Source: Deltaproteobacteria bacterium (GTDB taxonomy: Bacteria > Myxococcota > Polyangia > Polyangiales > B10-G4). From it: a stretch of DNA of 31,486 nucleotides. A model generated the notes under the pieces. It did no database searches. It was not told where the DNA came from and saw only the letters and a list, made by a program, of their open reading frames with translations. The translations under genes and the position numbers were made by a program. Where the stretch lies: contig JAFDCW010000001.1 in NCBI GenBank assembly GCA_019312705.1, forward strand, positions 1 through 31,486, written 5' to 3'. Below are positions 1-7,408 of the stretch, in pieces (positions within the stretch are counted from its first letter, which is position 1; every line of letters begins with the position of its first letter).

Positions 1-586
1 CCTTGGTCTCGGTGGGTACGATGAAGCCGCGGACCACACCGTCGAGCTTCGCCCAGACGATGGCGATCTGGGCGAGGTTGCCGTTGGTGATCCAGCGCTT
101 GGTGCCGTTGAGCCGGTAGCCGCCGCCGGGGAGCTTCTCGGCCTTGGTGATCATGCCCGTGGGGTTCGAGCCGAAGTCGGGCTCGGTGAGGCCGAAGCAG
201 CCGATGATCTCGCCCCGGGTCATGCCAGGCAGGTACTTCTGCTTCTGCTCCTCGGAGCCGAAGGCGTGGATGGGATACATGCAGAGGCTGCCTTGGACCG
301 AGCAGAAGGAGCGCACGCCACTGTCGCCGCGCTCGAGTTCCTGCATCGCGAGGCCATAGGCCACGTCGCCCATGCCCGGGCAATCGTAGCCCTCGAGGTT
401 CGCCCCGAGCAGACCGAGCTCACCGAACTGGGCGATGAGCTCCATCGGGAAGGTCCCGGCCTCGTAGTGCTCGGCGATCACCGGCTTGATCTTCTCGTCG
501 ACGAAGCGGCCGACGTTGTCCCGGACCAGGCGCTCCTCTTCGGTGAGCTCTTCGTCGATGAGGTAATAGTCGAGGCTCTTGGCCAT
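1..586 (-). CDS. Acyl-CoA dehydrogenase, glutaryl-CoA dehydrogenase-like (N-terminal part; runs off the left edge)
   Basis: The first 195 codons of a flavin-dependent acyl-CoA dehydrogenase, an enzyme family that oxidises acyl-CoA thioesters at the alpha-beta bond and passes electrons to ETF. The N-terminal helical domain is followed by a segment reading DSGVRSFCSVQGSL and then GSEEQKQKYLPGM, and by the flavin/substrate-binding strand GCFGLTEPDFGSNP; these match glutaryl-CoA dehydrogenases better than the short- or medium-chain enzymes. A further KRWITNGNLA motif is family-typical. The ATG is preceded by AAGGAG at good spacing, so the start is secure. The catalytic base and the C-terminal helical domain lie outside the window, so the substrate (glutaryl-CoA or another acyl-CoA) cannot be settled. 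The gene reads away from the tRNA-Ala gene. Confidence 0.9.
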   Translation of the reverse strand, partial: MAKSLDYYLIDEELTEEERLVRDNVGRFVDEKIKPVIAEHYEAGTFPMELIAQFGELGLLGANLEGYDCPGMGDVAYGLAMQELERGDSGVRSFCSVQGSLCMYPIHAFGSEEQKQKYLPGMTRGEIIGCFGLTEPDFGSNPTGMITKAEKLPGGGYRLNGTKRWITNGNLAQIAIVWAKLDGVVRGFIVPTETK

Positions 587-705
587 GGCGGTCTCCTTCG
601 GGCGTCGGGACGACGAGGGTGCGGAAAGCATGCGGCGAGGGGTGCCGTCCTCCTGCCACGAAGCCCCGACAAAAGCCAGAGCCGGCCCCCGCCCCGGGGC
701 ACCGG

Positions 706-733
706 TTGCGCCCTCAAAGCCCGTGTGTATAGT
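706..733 (+). promoter_or_regulatory. Candidate promoter of the tRNA-Ala gene
   Basis: TTGCGC (706-711) and TATAGT (728-733) are separated by 16 bases and end ten bases before the mature tRNA 5' end. This resembles a housekeeping sigma-70 promoter. It is a sequence match only. Confidence 0.5.
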
Positions 734-743
734 TCGCCCCCTC

Positions 744-819
744 GGGGCTGTAGCTCAGCTGGGAGAGCGCTAGATCCGCACTCTAGAGGTCTGGGGTTCG
801 ATCCCCCACAGCTCCACCA
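744..819 (+). tRNA. tRNA-Ala, anticodon CGC
   Basis: A complete 76-base cloverleaf can be folded by eye. The acceptor stem is 744-750 with 809-815, the D stem 753-756 with 765-768, the anticodon stem 770-774 with 782-786 and the T stem 792-796 with 804-808. The discriminator A is at 816 and CCA is encoded at 817-819. The third acceptor pair is G:U (G746 with T813), the classic alanine identity element. The anticodon at 777-779 is CGC, reading GCG. The seven-base anticodon loop is TCCGCAC, so position 33 is C rather than the nearly universal U. All stems are otherwise fully paired, so the gene looks intact. Confidence 0.92.
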
Positions 820-821
820 AA

Positions 822-850
822 GGTCGCACGAAAGTGCGGCCTTTTTCTTT
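822..850 (+). terminator. Rho-independent terminator after tRNA-Ala
   Basis: An eight-base-pair stem (822-829 with 834-841, one G:T pair) closed by a GAAA tetraloop is followed directly by a T-rich run (842-850). It starts three bases after the CCA end of the tRNA. Confidence 0.85.
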
Positions 851-907
851 GGCGGGGCTCGAGTCCGGTGCGTTCGCGCTCTGGGTCGGGCGCCGGCCCA
901 CGAGTCG

Positions 908-1132
908 TCAAAGGAAGAGCCGACCGATGAATGCGAGGTTGATCGTCACTCGATGAATCAAGCCCGACCCGGCGAGGACTTTGTATACGACGTCGGCCAT
1001 GAGCCCGAGGTCGTCCCAGAGCCAGCTGTGCACTCCGACGGTGAAGAGCACTCCGCCAGACGCACTCACGTGACCCGCCTCGATGTCGAGGCTCAACGTC
1101 GGACCGAGACCGACGAACGGCAATCCGATTCC
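908..1132 (-). pseudogene. Remnant of a membrane or outer-membrane protein C-terminus (about 74 codons)
   Basis: The minus strand between the tRNA terminator and serC encodes a coherent stretch from GIGLPFVGLG to the end INLAFIGRLFL, with alternating hydrophobic residues and a closing aromatic/hydrophobic pair as in the last strands of a beta-barrel. The plus-strand reading of the same bases is charged and repetitive, as expected of a shadow frame. No plausible start or N-terminus precedes it: going upstream the frame runs into the antisense of serC. I read it as the surviving 3' end of a truncated gene. A very short independent gene starting at an internal GTG or ATG is the alternative. The bases on either side (851-907 and 1133-1195) show nothing else. 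Confidence 0.4.
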
Positions 1133-1195
1133 TCGCGCCCAGCCAGCTCGAACGGGAGGGTGCCGCCCTGACGCCGGGGCGCTACGCTCCGGCCC

Positions 1196-2290
1196 ATGGC
1201 CCACCGCGTCTTCAACTTCGCCCCCGGTCCCGCCACCCTGCCCGTCCCGGCTCTCGAGCGCGCCCAAGGTGACTTGCTCGACTATCAGGGCACGGGGATC
1301 GGCATCCTCGAGCACAGCCACCGCAAACCTCCGTACATGGCGGTACACGCCGAGACGAAGAAGCTGCTCCGGGAACTGCTCGAGATCCCCAACGGCTACT
1401 CGACGCTCTTCATGCAAGGGGGCGCCCGGGGACAGTTCGCGATCGTGCCGATGAACCTCCTGCACCCGGGGACGACGGCGGACTACGTCGTGAGCGGTAC
1501 CTGGGGCGAAAAGGCAGTAGCCGAGGCCAAGCTCGTCGGAGAGGCCCGGGAGGCGGCGAATACCGCCGGCGACGACGGCAAACATACGCGCGTGCCCGCC
1601 CGCGACGAGATCGCCGTGGCCAAAGACGCGGCCTACCTGCATCTCACGACCAACAATACGATCTACGGCACGCAGTTCTTCGACCTCCCCGAGACCGGGG
1701 ACGTGCCGCTGGTCCTCGATATGTCGAGCGACATCTGCTGGCGGCCGATGGACGTCTCGAAAGCCGACCTCATCTACGCCGGGGCCCAGAATAACCTCGG
1801 CATCCCGGGGGTCACTCTGGTCATCATCAAAGACGAGCTCATCGAGAAGGGCCGCACGGACATCCCGTCGATCTTCCAGTACCGCACCCTCGACAAAGCC
1901 GACTCGCTCCAGAACACGGCACCGACCTTTGCCATCTACATGATGCGCAACGTGCTGGCCTGGATGGCGGACCAGGGCGGCCTCGAAGAGATGGAGCGCC
2001 GGAACCGCAAGAAGGCCGGGCTCATCTACGATGCGATCGCCGGGGCTCCAGACTTCTACCGATGCCCCGTCGAAGAGGCCTCGCGCTCCGTGATGAACGT
2101 GGTCTTCCGCCTGCCGACGGAAGACCTCGAGGGGGCCTTCCTCGAGGAGGCCGCGGCCGCGGAGCTCATGGGTATCAAGGGCCACCGCTCGGTCGGTGGC
2201 ATGCGCGTGAGCCTCTACAACTCGATGAGTATCGAAGGCGCCGAGAAGCTCGCGGATCTCATGGGAGCCTTCGCCAAGGCGAAGGGCTGA
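1196..2290 (+). CDS. serC: Phosphoserine aminotransferase SerC, with Asn at the PLP-lysine position
   Basis: SerC makes 3-phosphoserine from 3-phosphohydroxypyruvate and glutamate in serine biosynthesis and also serves the pyridoxine pathway. The 364-residue product is full length. Family signatures in order are FNFAPGPATLP (about 6-16), GILEHSHRKPPY, QGGARGQFAIVPMNLL, DMSSDICWRPMDVSK, then AGAQNN (about 195-200), NTAPTFAIYMM and near the C-terminus GHRSVGGMRVSLYNSM. In the known enzymes the motif near residue 198 is AGAQKN and its Lys carries the PLP Schiff base. Here codon 199 (1790-1792) is AAT, Asn. Everything around it is well conserved and the frame is unbroken. There is no good Shine-Dalgarno before the ATG. 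Either this copy is catalytically dead or altered, or the base is a sequence error. Confidence 0.93.
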   Translation: MAHRVFNFAPGPATLPVPALERAQGDLLDYQGTGIGILEHSHRKPPYMAVHAETKKLLRELLEIPNGYSTLFMQGGARGQFAIVPMNLLHPGTTADYVVSGTWGEKAVAEAKLVGEAREAANTAGDDGKHTRVPARDEIAVAKDAAYLHLTTNNTIYGTQFFDLPETGDVPLVLDMSSDICWRPMDVSKADLIYAGAQNNLGIPGVTLVIIKDELIEKGRTDIPSIFQYRTLDKADSLQNTAPTFAIYMMRNVLAWMADQGGLEEMERRNRKKAGLIYDAIAGAPDFYRCPVEEASRSVMNVVFRLPTEDLEGAFLEEAAAAELMGIKGHRSVGGMRVSLYNSMSIEGAEKLADLMGAFAKAKG

Positions 2291-2367
2291 GGCCCGACCC
2301 GCGACGCACTAGGCCCGGCTACAAGACTGCGACAATCAGCCTGGGCACCCCTGACTCTAGCAGGAAC

Positions 2368-2403
2368 GGCCAGACCCACGCGCAAAACGCGGGGCGTCTG
2401 GCC
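2368..2403. terminator. Hairpin between convergent serC and the quinone oxidoreductase gene
   Basis: Bases 2368-2375 pair perfectly with 2396-2403. The stem continues inward with one mismatch and one bulge to a CAAAA loop (2383-2387). It sits between two convergent stop codons and could stop transcription from either side. No T-run follows on the plus strand, so intrinsic termination is uncertain. Confidence 0.5.
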
Positions 2404-2406
2404 GGC

Positions 2407-3438
2407 TCAGAACGCCAGTACCAACTTGCCGACGGTGCCCGCCGACTCGAGGGCGCGGTGCGTCTCGGCGACATCGGCGGCGGGGTAGACCTTCACGACG
2501 GGGCGGGCGAGGCGCCCCTCGGCGAGCCAACCGCTCAAGTCGGCCCACGCCTCGGTCAGAATGTCGTTCCGTTCGAAGAGGTAGCTGAGGTTGAAGGCGA
2601 GCACGCTCTTGTTGTCATTGGTCATGGAGAGAGGGTCGAAGCGCGGCGTGCGCAACCAACCCCAGGCGAGTTTGGGCAGGCTGGTCTTTCCACGGTTGCG
2701 GCTGAACATGGTGTGGAAGCCGTAGACCACGAGGCGCCCGCCGGGGGCGAGGTGGTCGTAGCTGGCCTTGAGGGTCGCCACACCGTTGGCGTCGAGGATG
2801 ACGCCGTAGCCATCCTGGGCCTCAGCTTCGGCGCGGCGAAAGAGGTTTTGTCGCGACTTGTCGATGACGGCGTCAGCGCCGAGGGCTTCGACGTGGGGGA
2901 CTTTGTGGCTCTGGCCGACCACGCCAACGACCCGGCAACCGTGAATCTTGCCGAGTTGGGTCAATACGCTGCCGACGCCGCCGGCCGCAGAATGCACCAG
3001 CATGTCTTCACCCTTGCGTGGGTGCGCGAGCATCGACAGGGCGTACCATCCCGTCAGGTGCACCGCCGGGAACGCGGCGGCTTCGGCGAGGGTCAGGGGT
3101 TCGGGGATGGGGAAGACGCTGTCCGTCGAGACCACCACCTGGGATGCATAGCCGTCGAAGCGTGTCACCGCGACGACCTCGTCGCCGACCACAGGGCTTT
3201 TGACTCCCTCTCCGACCGCGTCGACGACGCCGGAGATCTCGAAGCCGGGGGTGATGGGCCAACCCACGAAGTCCTTCGCCGACTGATAGAGGCCGAGACG
3301 CACGACGCAATCGGCGAAGTTGACGCCGGCGTAGGCCACCGCGACGCGCACCTCGCCGGGACCCGGCGTCAGGTCCGGATGGGTCTCGAAGCGCAGCCGG
3401 TCGTAGCCCCCGGCTGTGTGAATCACGACCTTCTTCAT
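2407..3438 (-). CDS. Zinc-free medium-chain dehydrogenase/reductase, quinone oxidoreductase (VAT-1-like)
   Basis: A 343-residue NADPH-dependent oxidoreductase of the quinone-oxidoreductase branch of the MDR superfamily. The N-terminal GroES-like domain contains PGPGEVRVAVAYAGVNFAD and the PGFEISGVV motif. The Rossmann domain begins around residue 140 with HSAAGGVGSVLTQLGK, the nucleotide-binding AAGGVG signature. The cysteine ligands of zinc alcohol dehydrogenases are absent. A later segment, YGFHTMFSRNRG followed by a WLRTPRFDPLSM region, is typical of VAT-1-like proteins rather than classical Qor. The ATG overlaps the stop codon of the upstream repeat protein by the ATGA arrangement, so translation is probably coupled. 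The physiological substrate cannot be read from the sequence. Confidence 0.88.
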   Translation of the reverse strand: MKKVVIHTAGGYDRLRFETHPDLTPGPGEVRVAVAYAGVNFADCVVRLGLYQSAKDFVGWPITPGFEISGVVDAVGEGVKSPVVGDEVVAVTRFDGYASQVVVSTDSVFPIPEPLTLAEAAAFPAVHLTGWYALSMLAHPRKGEDMLVHSAAGGVGSVLTQLGKIHGCRVVGVVGQSHKVPHVEALGADAVIDKSRQNLFRRAEAEAQDGYGVILDANGVATLKASYDHLAPGGRLVVYGFHTMFSRNRGKTSLPKLAWGWLRTPRFDPLSMTNDNKSVLAFNLSYLFERNDILTEAWADLSGWLAEGRLARPVVKVYPAADVAETHRALESAGTVGKLVLAF

Positions 3439-4238
3439 GGCGACTCCGCTTCTTGGGCTTCTTGGGCTTCTTCCGCGAGACCCCGGAGCCTCGGCCCGCC
3501 GAGGGCGGTGAGGGCCTCGACGACCTCCGCGCCGAGGGCGACCAAGGCCTCGACGGCCTCTTCATGGTCGCCGAGGGCATCGAGGGCTGCGGCCCGAACG
3601 ATGCGAGCTTCGAGGGCGAGAGCCTCATCGGCGCCGGCTGCGCGACGCAACCGCACGGCTGCCTCGAGAGCTCTCTCGGCCTCCCCGAGCTCGAGGTCCA
3701 CCGTCGCATCGAGGAGCTCGAGACGCTGGTCGAGATCTTCGTCCCCGGTCCGCGGCGCCCGCGGAGTCAATACCTGCCGGGCCCCCTCAGCATCTCCCTC
3801 GCGAAGCCGCAGCGTCGCCCGGGCGTGGCGAACGACGCCGCCCTCGATCGGCGGCAGGGTTCGCATGTCGAGGGACCCGAGCAGTTCGTCGGCCTCTTCG
3901 CGGCGGCCTTCGGCGTCGATCAAGTCCGAGAGCAGCACCGTGAGGCGGACCCGGTCATCCACGGACTCGGCGGCGCGGACGGCATTACGCACCGCGTCAA
4001 TTGCCGCGGGCCTCGATGCCCCGTCCACCACGGCCTGGGCCCAGGCGTCTTCCCGAGCGATTTCCCGGCGGATACGCCTCACGCGGACCCATCGATAGAG
4101 GAAGAGCCCCGCGATGATGGCCACCGCCCCGGGCAATACCAGCCAACCGAGGCCATAAGGCTCGAGCACCAGGTAGGCGGCGTAGGCCCCAACGCCGACG
4201 AGCACGATGCGCAGCATGCGTAACGGCGTCTGATTCAT
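3435..4238 (-). CDS. Membrane-anchored helical-repeat (TPR-like) protein
   Basis: A 267-residue protein with two hydrophobic segments near the N-terminus (about 9-25 and 28-46, ending YRWVRVRRIRR), followed by a soluble Ala/Leu/Glu-rich region. The periodicity of that region (VRAAESVDDRVRLTVLLSDLIDAEGRREEADELL and onward) looks like degenerate TPR helices. The positive residues after the second segment put the repeat domain in the cytoplasm. The C-terminus is a short EEAQEAQEAESP tail encoded by a tandem 9-base repeat (3449-3475). It is the first gene of a two-gene unit with the downstream oxidoreductase, joined by a four-base overlap. I do not recognise a named family; a scaffolding role is only a guess. 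Confidence 0.75.
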   Translation of the reverse strand: MNQTPLRMLRIVLVGVGAYAAYLVLEPYGLGWLVLPGAVAIIAGLFLYRWVRVRRIRREIAREDAWAQAVVDGASRPAAIDAVRNAVRAAESVDDRVRLTVLLSDLIDAEGRREEADELLGSLDMRTLPPIEGGVVRHARATLRLREGDAEGARQVLTPRAPRTGDEDLDQRLELLDATVDLELGEAERALEAAVRLRRAAGADEALALEARIVRAAALDALGDHEEAVEALVALGAEVVEALTALGGPRLRGLAEEAQEAQEAESP

Positions 4239-4297
4239 GGATTCGAGACGCTACCTCGAAAAGACCACCCCTTGCGCCGACTCATTTAGGACCCATC

Positions 4298-5155
4298 GTG
4301 AATTACATCGTGCAAGCTGTATCTGCCGCGTGGGTGACTCGATCCATCACGGCAGCGGTATGCGCCCTGGCCCTTTCCGCCTCACTTTCGGCCTGCGGAG
4401 GCGGGCGCCCCGACCGCGTCACGTGGTCCATGATTTTCCACGCCGACGCCGAGGGTAACCGCGATGTCATGCATCGCGAGGTGGTCCGGCTGTCGACCGG
4501 CTGCAGCGGTACCCTCATCGGCCCCCGCCACGTGCTGACCGCCGCCCACTGCGTCGCCCATGGCGCCCTCATCCCGACGGTCTCGGTCGACCCCCGAGGC
4601 GAAACCGCCGATACGCGCTTCACCGTCGCCCGGTGCCACATGCACCCCCTCGCCTACGGCGAACCGACCGCGTGCGGTGACGGCCCCTCGCCCGCAGAGC
4701 TCGACCGAGGCCACGACCTCGCCCTCCTCGAACTGCACGACGCCGTACCCCCGCGCCTCGGCCACGCGACCCCGGTGCTGCTCGGCGCGAACGATGCTCC
4801 CGAAAACTGGGTGGACCGACCGGTGCAACTCGTCGGCTGGAATCGCTGGCCCGCGCGCTACGGAGAATCCCACCGCTACCAAGGATGGAATCAGATCTCA
4901 GACCTGGACGACGGCCTCCTGACGACCCGCCCGTCGGGGCACGTCGCCCAGCTGATGGGCTATACGACGCGTTCGGGGAACTCCGGCGGCCCCGCCCTCG
5001 CTCGCCTCGGGGGCCGGGTTTGGGTCGTCGGCGTGCTCAGCGGTGGCTCCGGGATCGATGCCGACGAGGCTCGGTTCTCGGTCTACGCCTCGACGTTCCA
5101 CCCGGACAACGCCACCTGGCTGCGGCGCCTCGTCGAGTTGAACGAAGTGGACTGA
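4298..5155 (+). CDS. Trypsin-like serine protease, predicted lipoprotein
   Basis: A 285-residue S1-family protease. An N-terminal signal segment ends in the lipobox LSAC (Cys33), so the protein is probably lipid-anchored after export. The catalytic triad is visible as His84 in LTAAHC, Asp140 in GHDLALLEL and Ser229 in SGNSGGP. Two cysteines flank the region before the Asp. The GTG start at 4298 is preceded by AGGA (4288-4291) at normal spacing. A second GTG at codon 13 would give a shorter and more classical signal peptide but lacks a ribosome-binding site. The gene is divergent from the TPR-like gene, with 59 bases between them. A secreted or surface processing role is likely; the target is unknown. 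Confidence 0.9.
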   Translation: MNYIVQAVSAAWVTRSITAAVCALALSASLSACGGGRPDRVTWSMIFHADAEGNRDVMHREVVRLSTGCSGTLIGPRHVLTAAHCVAHGALIPTVSVDPRGETADTRFTVARCHMHPLAYGEPTACGDGPSPAELDRGHDLALLELHDAVPPRLGHATPVLLGANDAPENWVDRPVQLVGWNRWPARYGESHRYQGWNQISDLDDGLLTTRPSGHVAQLMGYTTRSGNSGGPALARLGGRVWVVGVLSGGSGIDADEARFSVYASTFHPDNATWLRRLVELNEVD

Positions 5156-5184
5156 AGAGCCGGGCTCCCCGGACGTGGGGCTAC

Positions 5185-5200
5185 TGACATCCCGCTGTCA
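5185..5200. promoter_or_regulatory. Small dyad TGACA-N6-TGTCA upstream of uvrB
   Basis: Perfect five-base inverted arms 49 bases before the uvrB start codon and 29 bases after the protease stop. It could be an operator for uvrB, but dyads this short arise by chance, and I could not match it to a known LexA box. Confidence 0.25.
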
Positions 5201-5248
5201 TGAGATTCCGGCCGCCGCGCGGGCCCCCGGGCCGAGGCGTGGTAAGCC

Positions 5249-7345
5249 GTGGGCGTCATGGGCGACCTCTTCCAGCTGAGCACTCGCATGTCCCCGAAGG
5301 GCGATCAGCCCCGGGCCATCGAGCAGATGATGACTGCCCTCGAAGCCGGTGAGCGCCATCAGGTCCTCCTCGGCATCACCGGTAGCGGCAAGACCTTCAG
5401 CGTCGCCAACGTCATCGAACAATACGAACGGCCGACGTTGATCATGGCGCCCAACAAGACCCTCGCCGCCCAGCTCTACGGCGAGATGAAGGAGCTCTTC
5501 CCGGACAACGCTGTCGAGTACTTCGTCAGCTACTACGACTACTACCAGCCCGAAGCCTACATCCCGTCGTCCGACACGTACATCGACAAGGACGCGATCA
5601 TCAACGACCACATCGACCGCATGCGCCACTCGGCGACTCGGTCCCTGCTCTCCCGCCGCGACGTCATCATCGTCGCCAGCGTGTCGTGCATCTACGGCAT
5701 CGGGTCGGCCGAGTGGTACCACGAGATGCTGATCGAGCTAAAAGTCGGCGAGACCCTGCGTCGCGACGAGCTGCTCCGGCGCCTGGTCTCGATTCAGTAC
5801 CAGCGCAACGACGTCGACTTCCACCGCGGGACCTTCCGGGTGCGCGGCGACGTCGTCGAGATCTTCCCCGCCCACTCCGACAACGTCGCCGTGCGCATCG
5901 AGTATTGGGGCGACGATATCGAATCGATCCGCGAGGTCGACCCCCTCCGCGGCGAGACCCTCGGCGAGCTCGACCAGTACGCCATCTTCCCCGGCTCCCA
6001 CTACGTCACCCCTGCCGAGCAGCGGAAGGTCGCCCTCGAGTCGATCCGCAAAGAACTCCAGGTGCACCTCACCCTCCTCGAGTCCGAGAACAAGCTGCTC
6101 GAACGGCAGCGCCTCGAACAGCGCACCATGTACGACCTCGAGCTCCTCGAGCAGATGGGGTTTTGCCACGGCATCGAGAACTACTCGCGCCACATGTCGG
6201 GGCGCGATGCCGGAGAGGCCCCACCGACCCTCATCGACTACTTCCCCGACGATTACCTGCTGATCCTCGACGAGTCCCACATCTCGGTCCCGCAGATAGG
6301 GTCCATGTACAAGGGCGACCGCTCCCGGAAGACGACCCTCGTCTCGCACGGCTTCCGCCTACCGAGCGCCCTCGATAACCGACCACTCAAGTTCGACGAG
6401 TGGGAGGGCAAGGTGAACCAGGTCCTTTACGTCAGCGCCACCCCCGGCGATTACGAAATCGAACAGACCGCCGGGGTGGTGGTCGAGCAGGTGATCCGCC
6501 CGACGGGGCTGATGGACCCCGTCATCGAAGTGCGGCCTGCGAAACAACAGGTCGACGACCTCCTGAAGGAGATCCGCGACCGCGTCGCGAAAAACGAGCG
6601 CGTGCTGGTCACGACCCTCACCAAGCGCATGAGCGAGGATCTGACCGAGTACTACACGGAGCTCGGCGTGAAGATCCGGTACCTGCACTCCGACATCGAC
6701 ACCCTCGAACGCATGGAGATCCTCCGGGACCTCCGGCGCGGGGAGTTCGACGTGCTGGTCGGCATCAACCTCCTCCGAGAGGGCCTCGACCTGCCCGAGG
6801 TCTCCCTCGTCGCCATTCTCGACGCCGACAAGGAGGGCTTCCTCCGCTCGCCCCGGTCGCTGATCCAGACCTCCGGCCGGGCGGCGCGCAACGTCAACGG
6901 CCGGGTCTTGATGTACGCCGACCGGATCACCAAAGCGATGCAGGGCGCGATGGACGAGACGCTCCGACGCCGGGAGATCCAAGCGGCCTACAACGTCGAA
7001 CACGGCATCACGCCGGAAACGGTGAAGAAGGCCGTCTTCGACATGGACCCGACGGCCGGGACCCACGACTACGTGGTGATCCCCATCCTCAAAAAGGGCG
7101 TCGGGGAAGGCGACCCGGAGCTCCTCCCGGAGCTCATCGAAGAGCTGCGCAGCGAAATGCTCGTCGCGGCAGAGAATCTCGAGTTCGAGACCGCGGCGAG
7201 GCTTCGGGACCGCATCGGGAGCCTCGAAGAGGGCCTCGACGCCGGAGCCGGCCCCAAAAGAGATAGGTCACGAGGGGGTGCGCGAAAGGGCGCCCCGAAG
7301 GGGTCCAAAGGGTCCAAGAGAGGCTCGAAAAAGCGAGGTCGCTGA
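5249..7345 (+). CDS. uvrB: Excinuclease ABC subunit B (UvrB)
   Basis: UvrB is the damage-verifying helicase-like subunit of nucleotide excision repair; it is loaded by UvrA and recruits UvrC. The 698-residue product has Walker A GITGSGKT (42-49), the [13 protein letters not shown] motif Ia, and the beta-hairpin region [20 protein letters not shown], which clamps the damaged strand. Walker B is LDESH (about 340-344), the helicase C-domain has the motifs [23 protein letters not shown] (in two parts) and QTSGRAARN, and a UVR domain at about 628-662 binds UvrC. After it comes a Gly/Lys/Arg-rich tail of about 35 residues. The GTG start at 5249 is weakly supported; an in-frame ATG three codons later (5258) is an equally good start. 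Confidence 0.97.
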   Translation: MGVMGDLFQLSTRMSPKGDQPRAIEQMMTALEAGERHQVLLGITGSGKTFSVANVIEQYERPTLIMAPNKTLAAQLYGEMKELFPDNAVEYFVSYYDYYQPEAYIPSSDTYIDKDAIINDHIDRMRHSATRSLLSRRDVIIVASVSCIYGIGSAEWYHEMLIELKVGETLRRDELLRRLVSIQYQRNDVDFHRGTFRVRGDVVEIFPAHSDNVAVRIEYWGDDIESIREVDPLRGETLGELDQYAIFPGSHYVTPAEQRKVALESIRKELQVHLTLLESENKLLERQRLEQRTMYDLELLEQMGFCHGIENYSRHMSGRDAGEAPPTLIDYFPDDYLLILDESHISVPQIGSMYKGDRSRKTTLVSHGFRLPSALDNRPLKFDEWEGKVNQVLYVSATPGDYEIEQTAGVVVEQVIRPTGLMDPVIEVRPAKQQVDDLLKEIRDRVAKNERVLVTTLTKRMSEDLTEYYTELGVKIRYLHSDIDTLERMEILRDLRRGEFDVLVGINLLREGLDLPEVSLVAILDADKEGFLRSPRSLIQTSGRAARNVNGRVLMYADRITKAMQGAMDETLRRREIQAAYNVEHGITPETVKKAVFDMDPTAGTHDYVVIPILKKGVGEGDPELLPELIEELRSEMLVAAENLEFETAARLRDRIGSLEEGLDAGAGPKRDRSRGGARKGAPKGSKGSKRGSKKRGR

Positions 7346-7352
7346 AGCGACC
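7337..7352 (+). terminator. Short hairpin spanning the uvrB stop codon
   Basis: GGTCGC (7337-7342) and GCGACC (7347-7352) form a perfect six-pair stem whose four-base loop TGAA contains the stop codon. No T-run follows, so it may be an attenuator or mRNA-stability element rather than a terminator. Confidence 0.25.
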
Positions 7353-7408
7353 AGGTGCTGGTGGCCAATTCGACTACGCCCTCCTCGGACACTAGACTGC
7401 ACCCTTCG

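Noticed and set aside
1133..2185. Long minus-strand open frame antisense to serC
   Set aside because: serC is complete and conserved on the plus strand. The antisense reading is His/Arg/Val/Asp-rich without any domain; only its far end outside serC (908-1132) looks coding.
1196..2290. serC as a frameshifted pseudogene
   Set aside because: The frame and all other motifs are intact; only one active-site codon differs, so I keep it as a gene with an anomaly.
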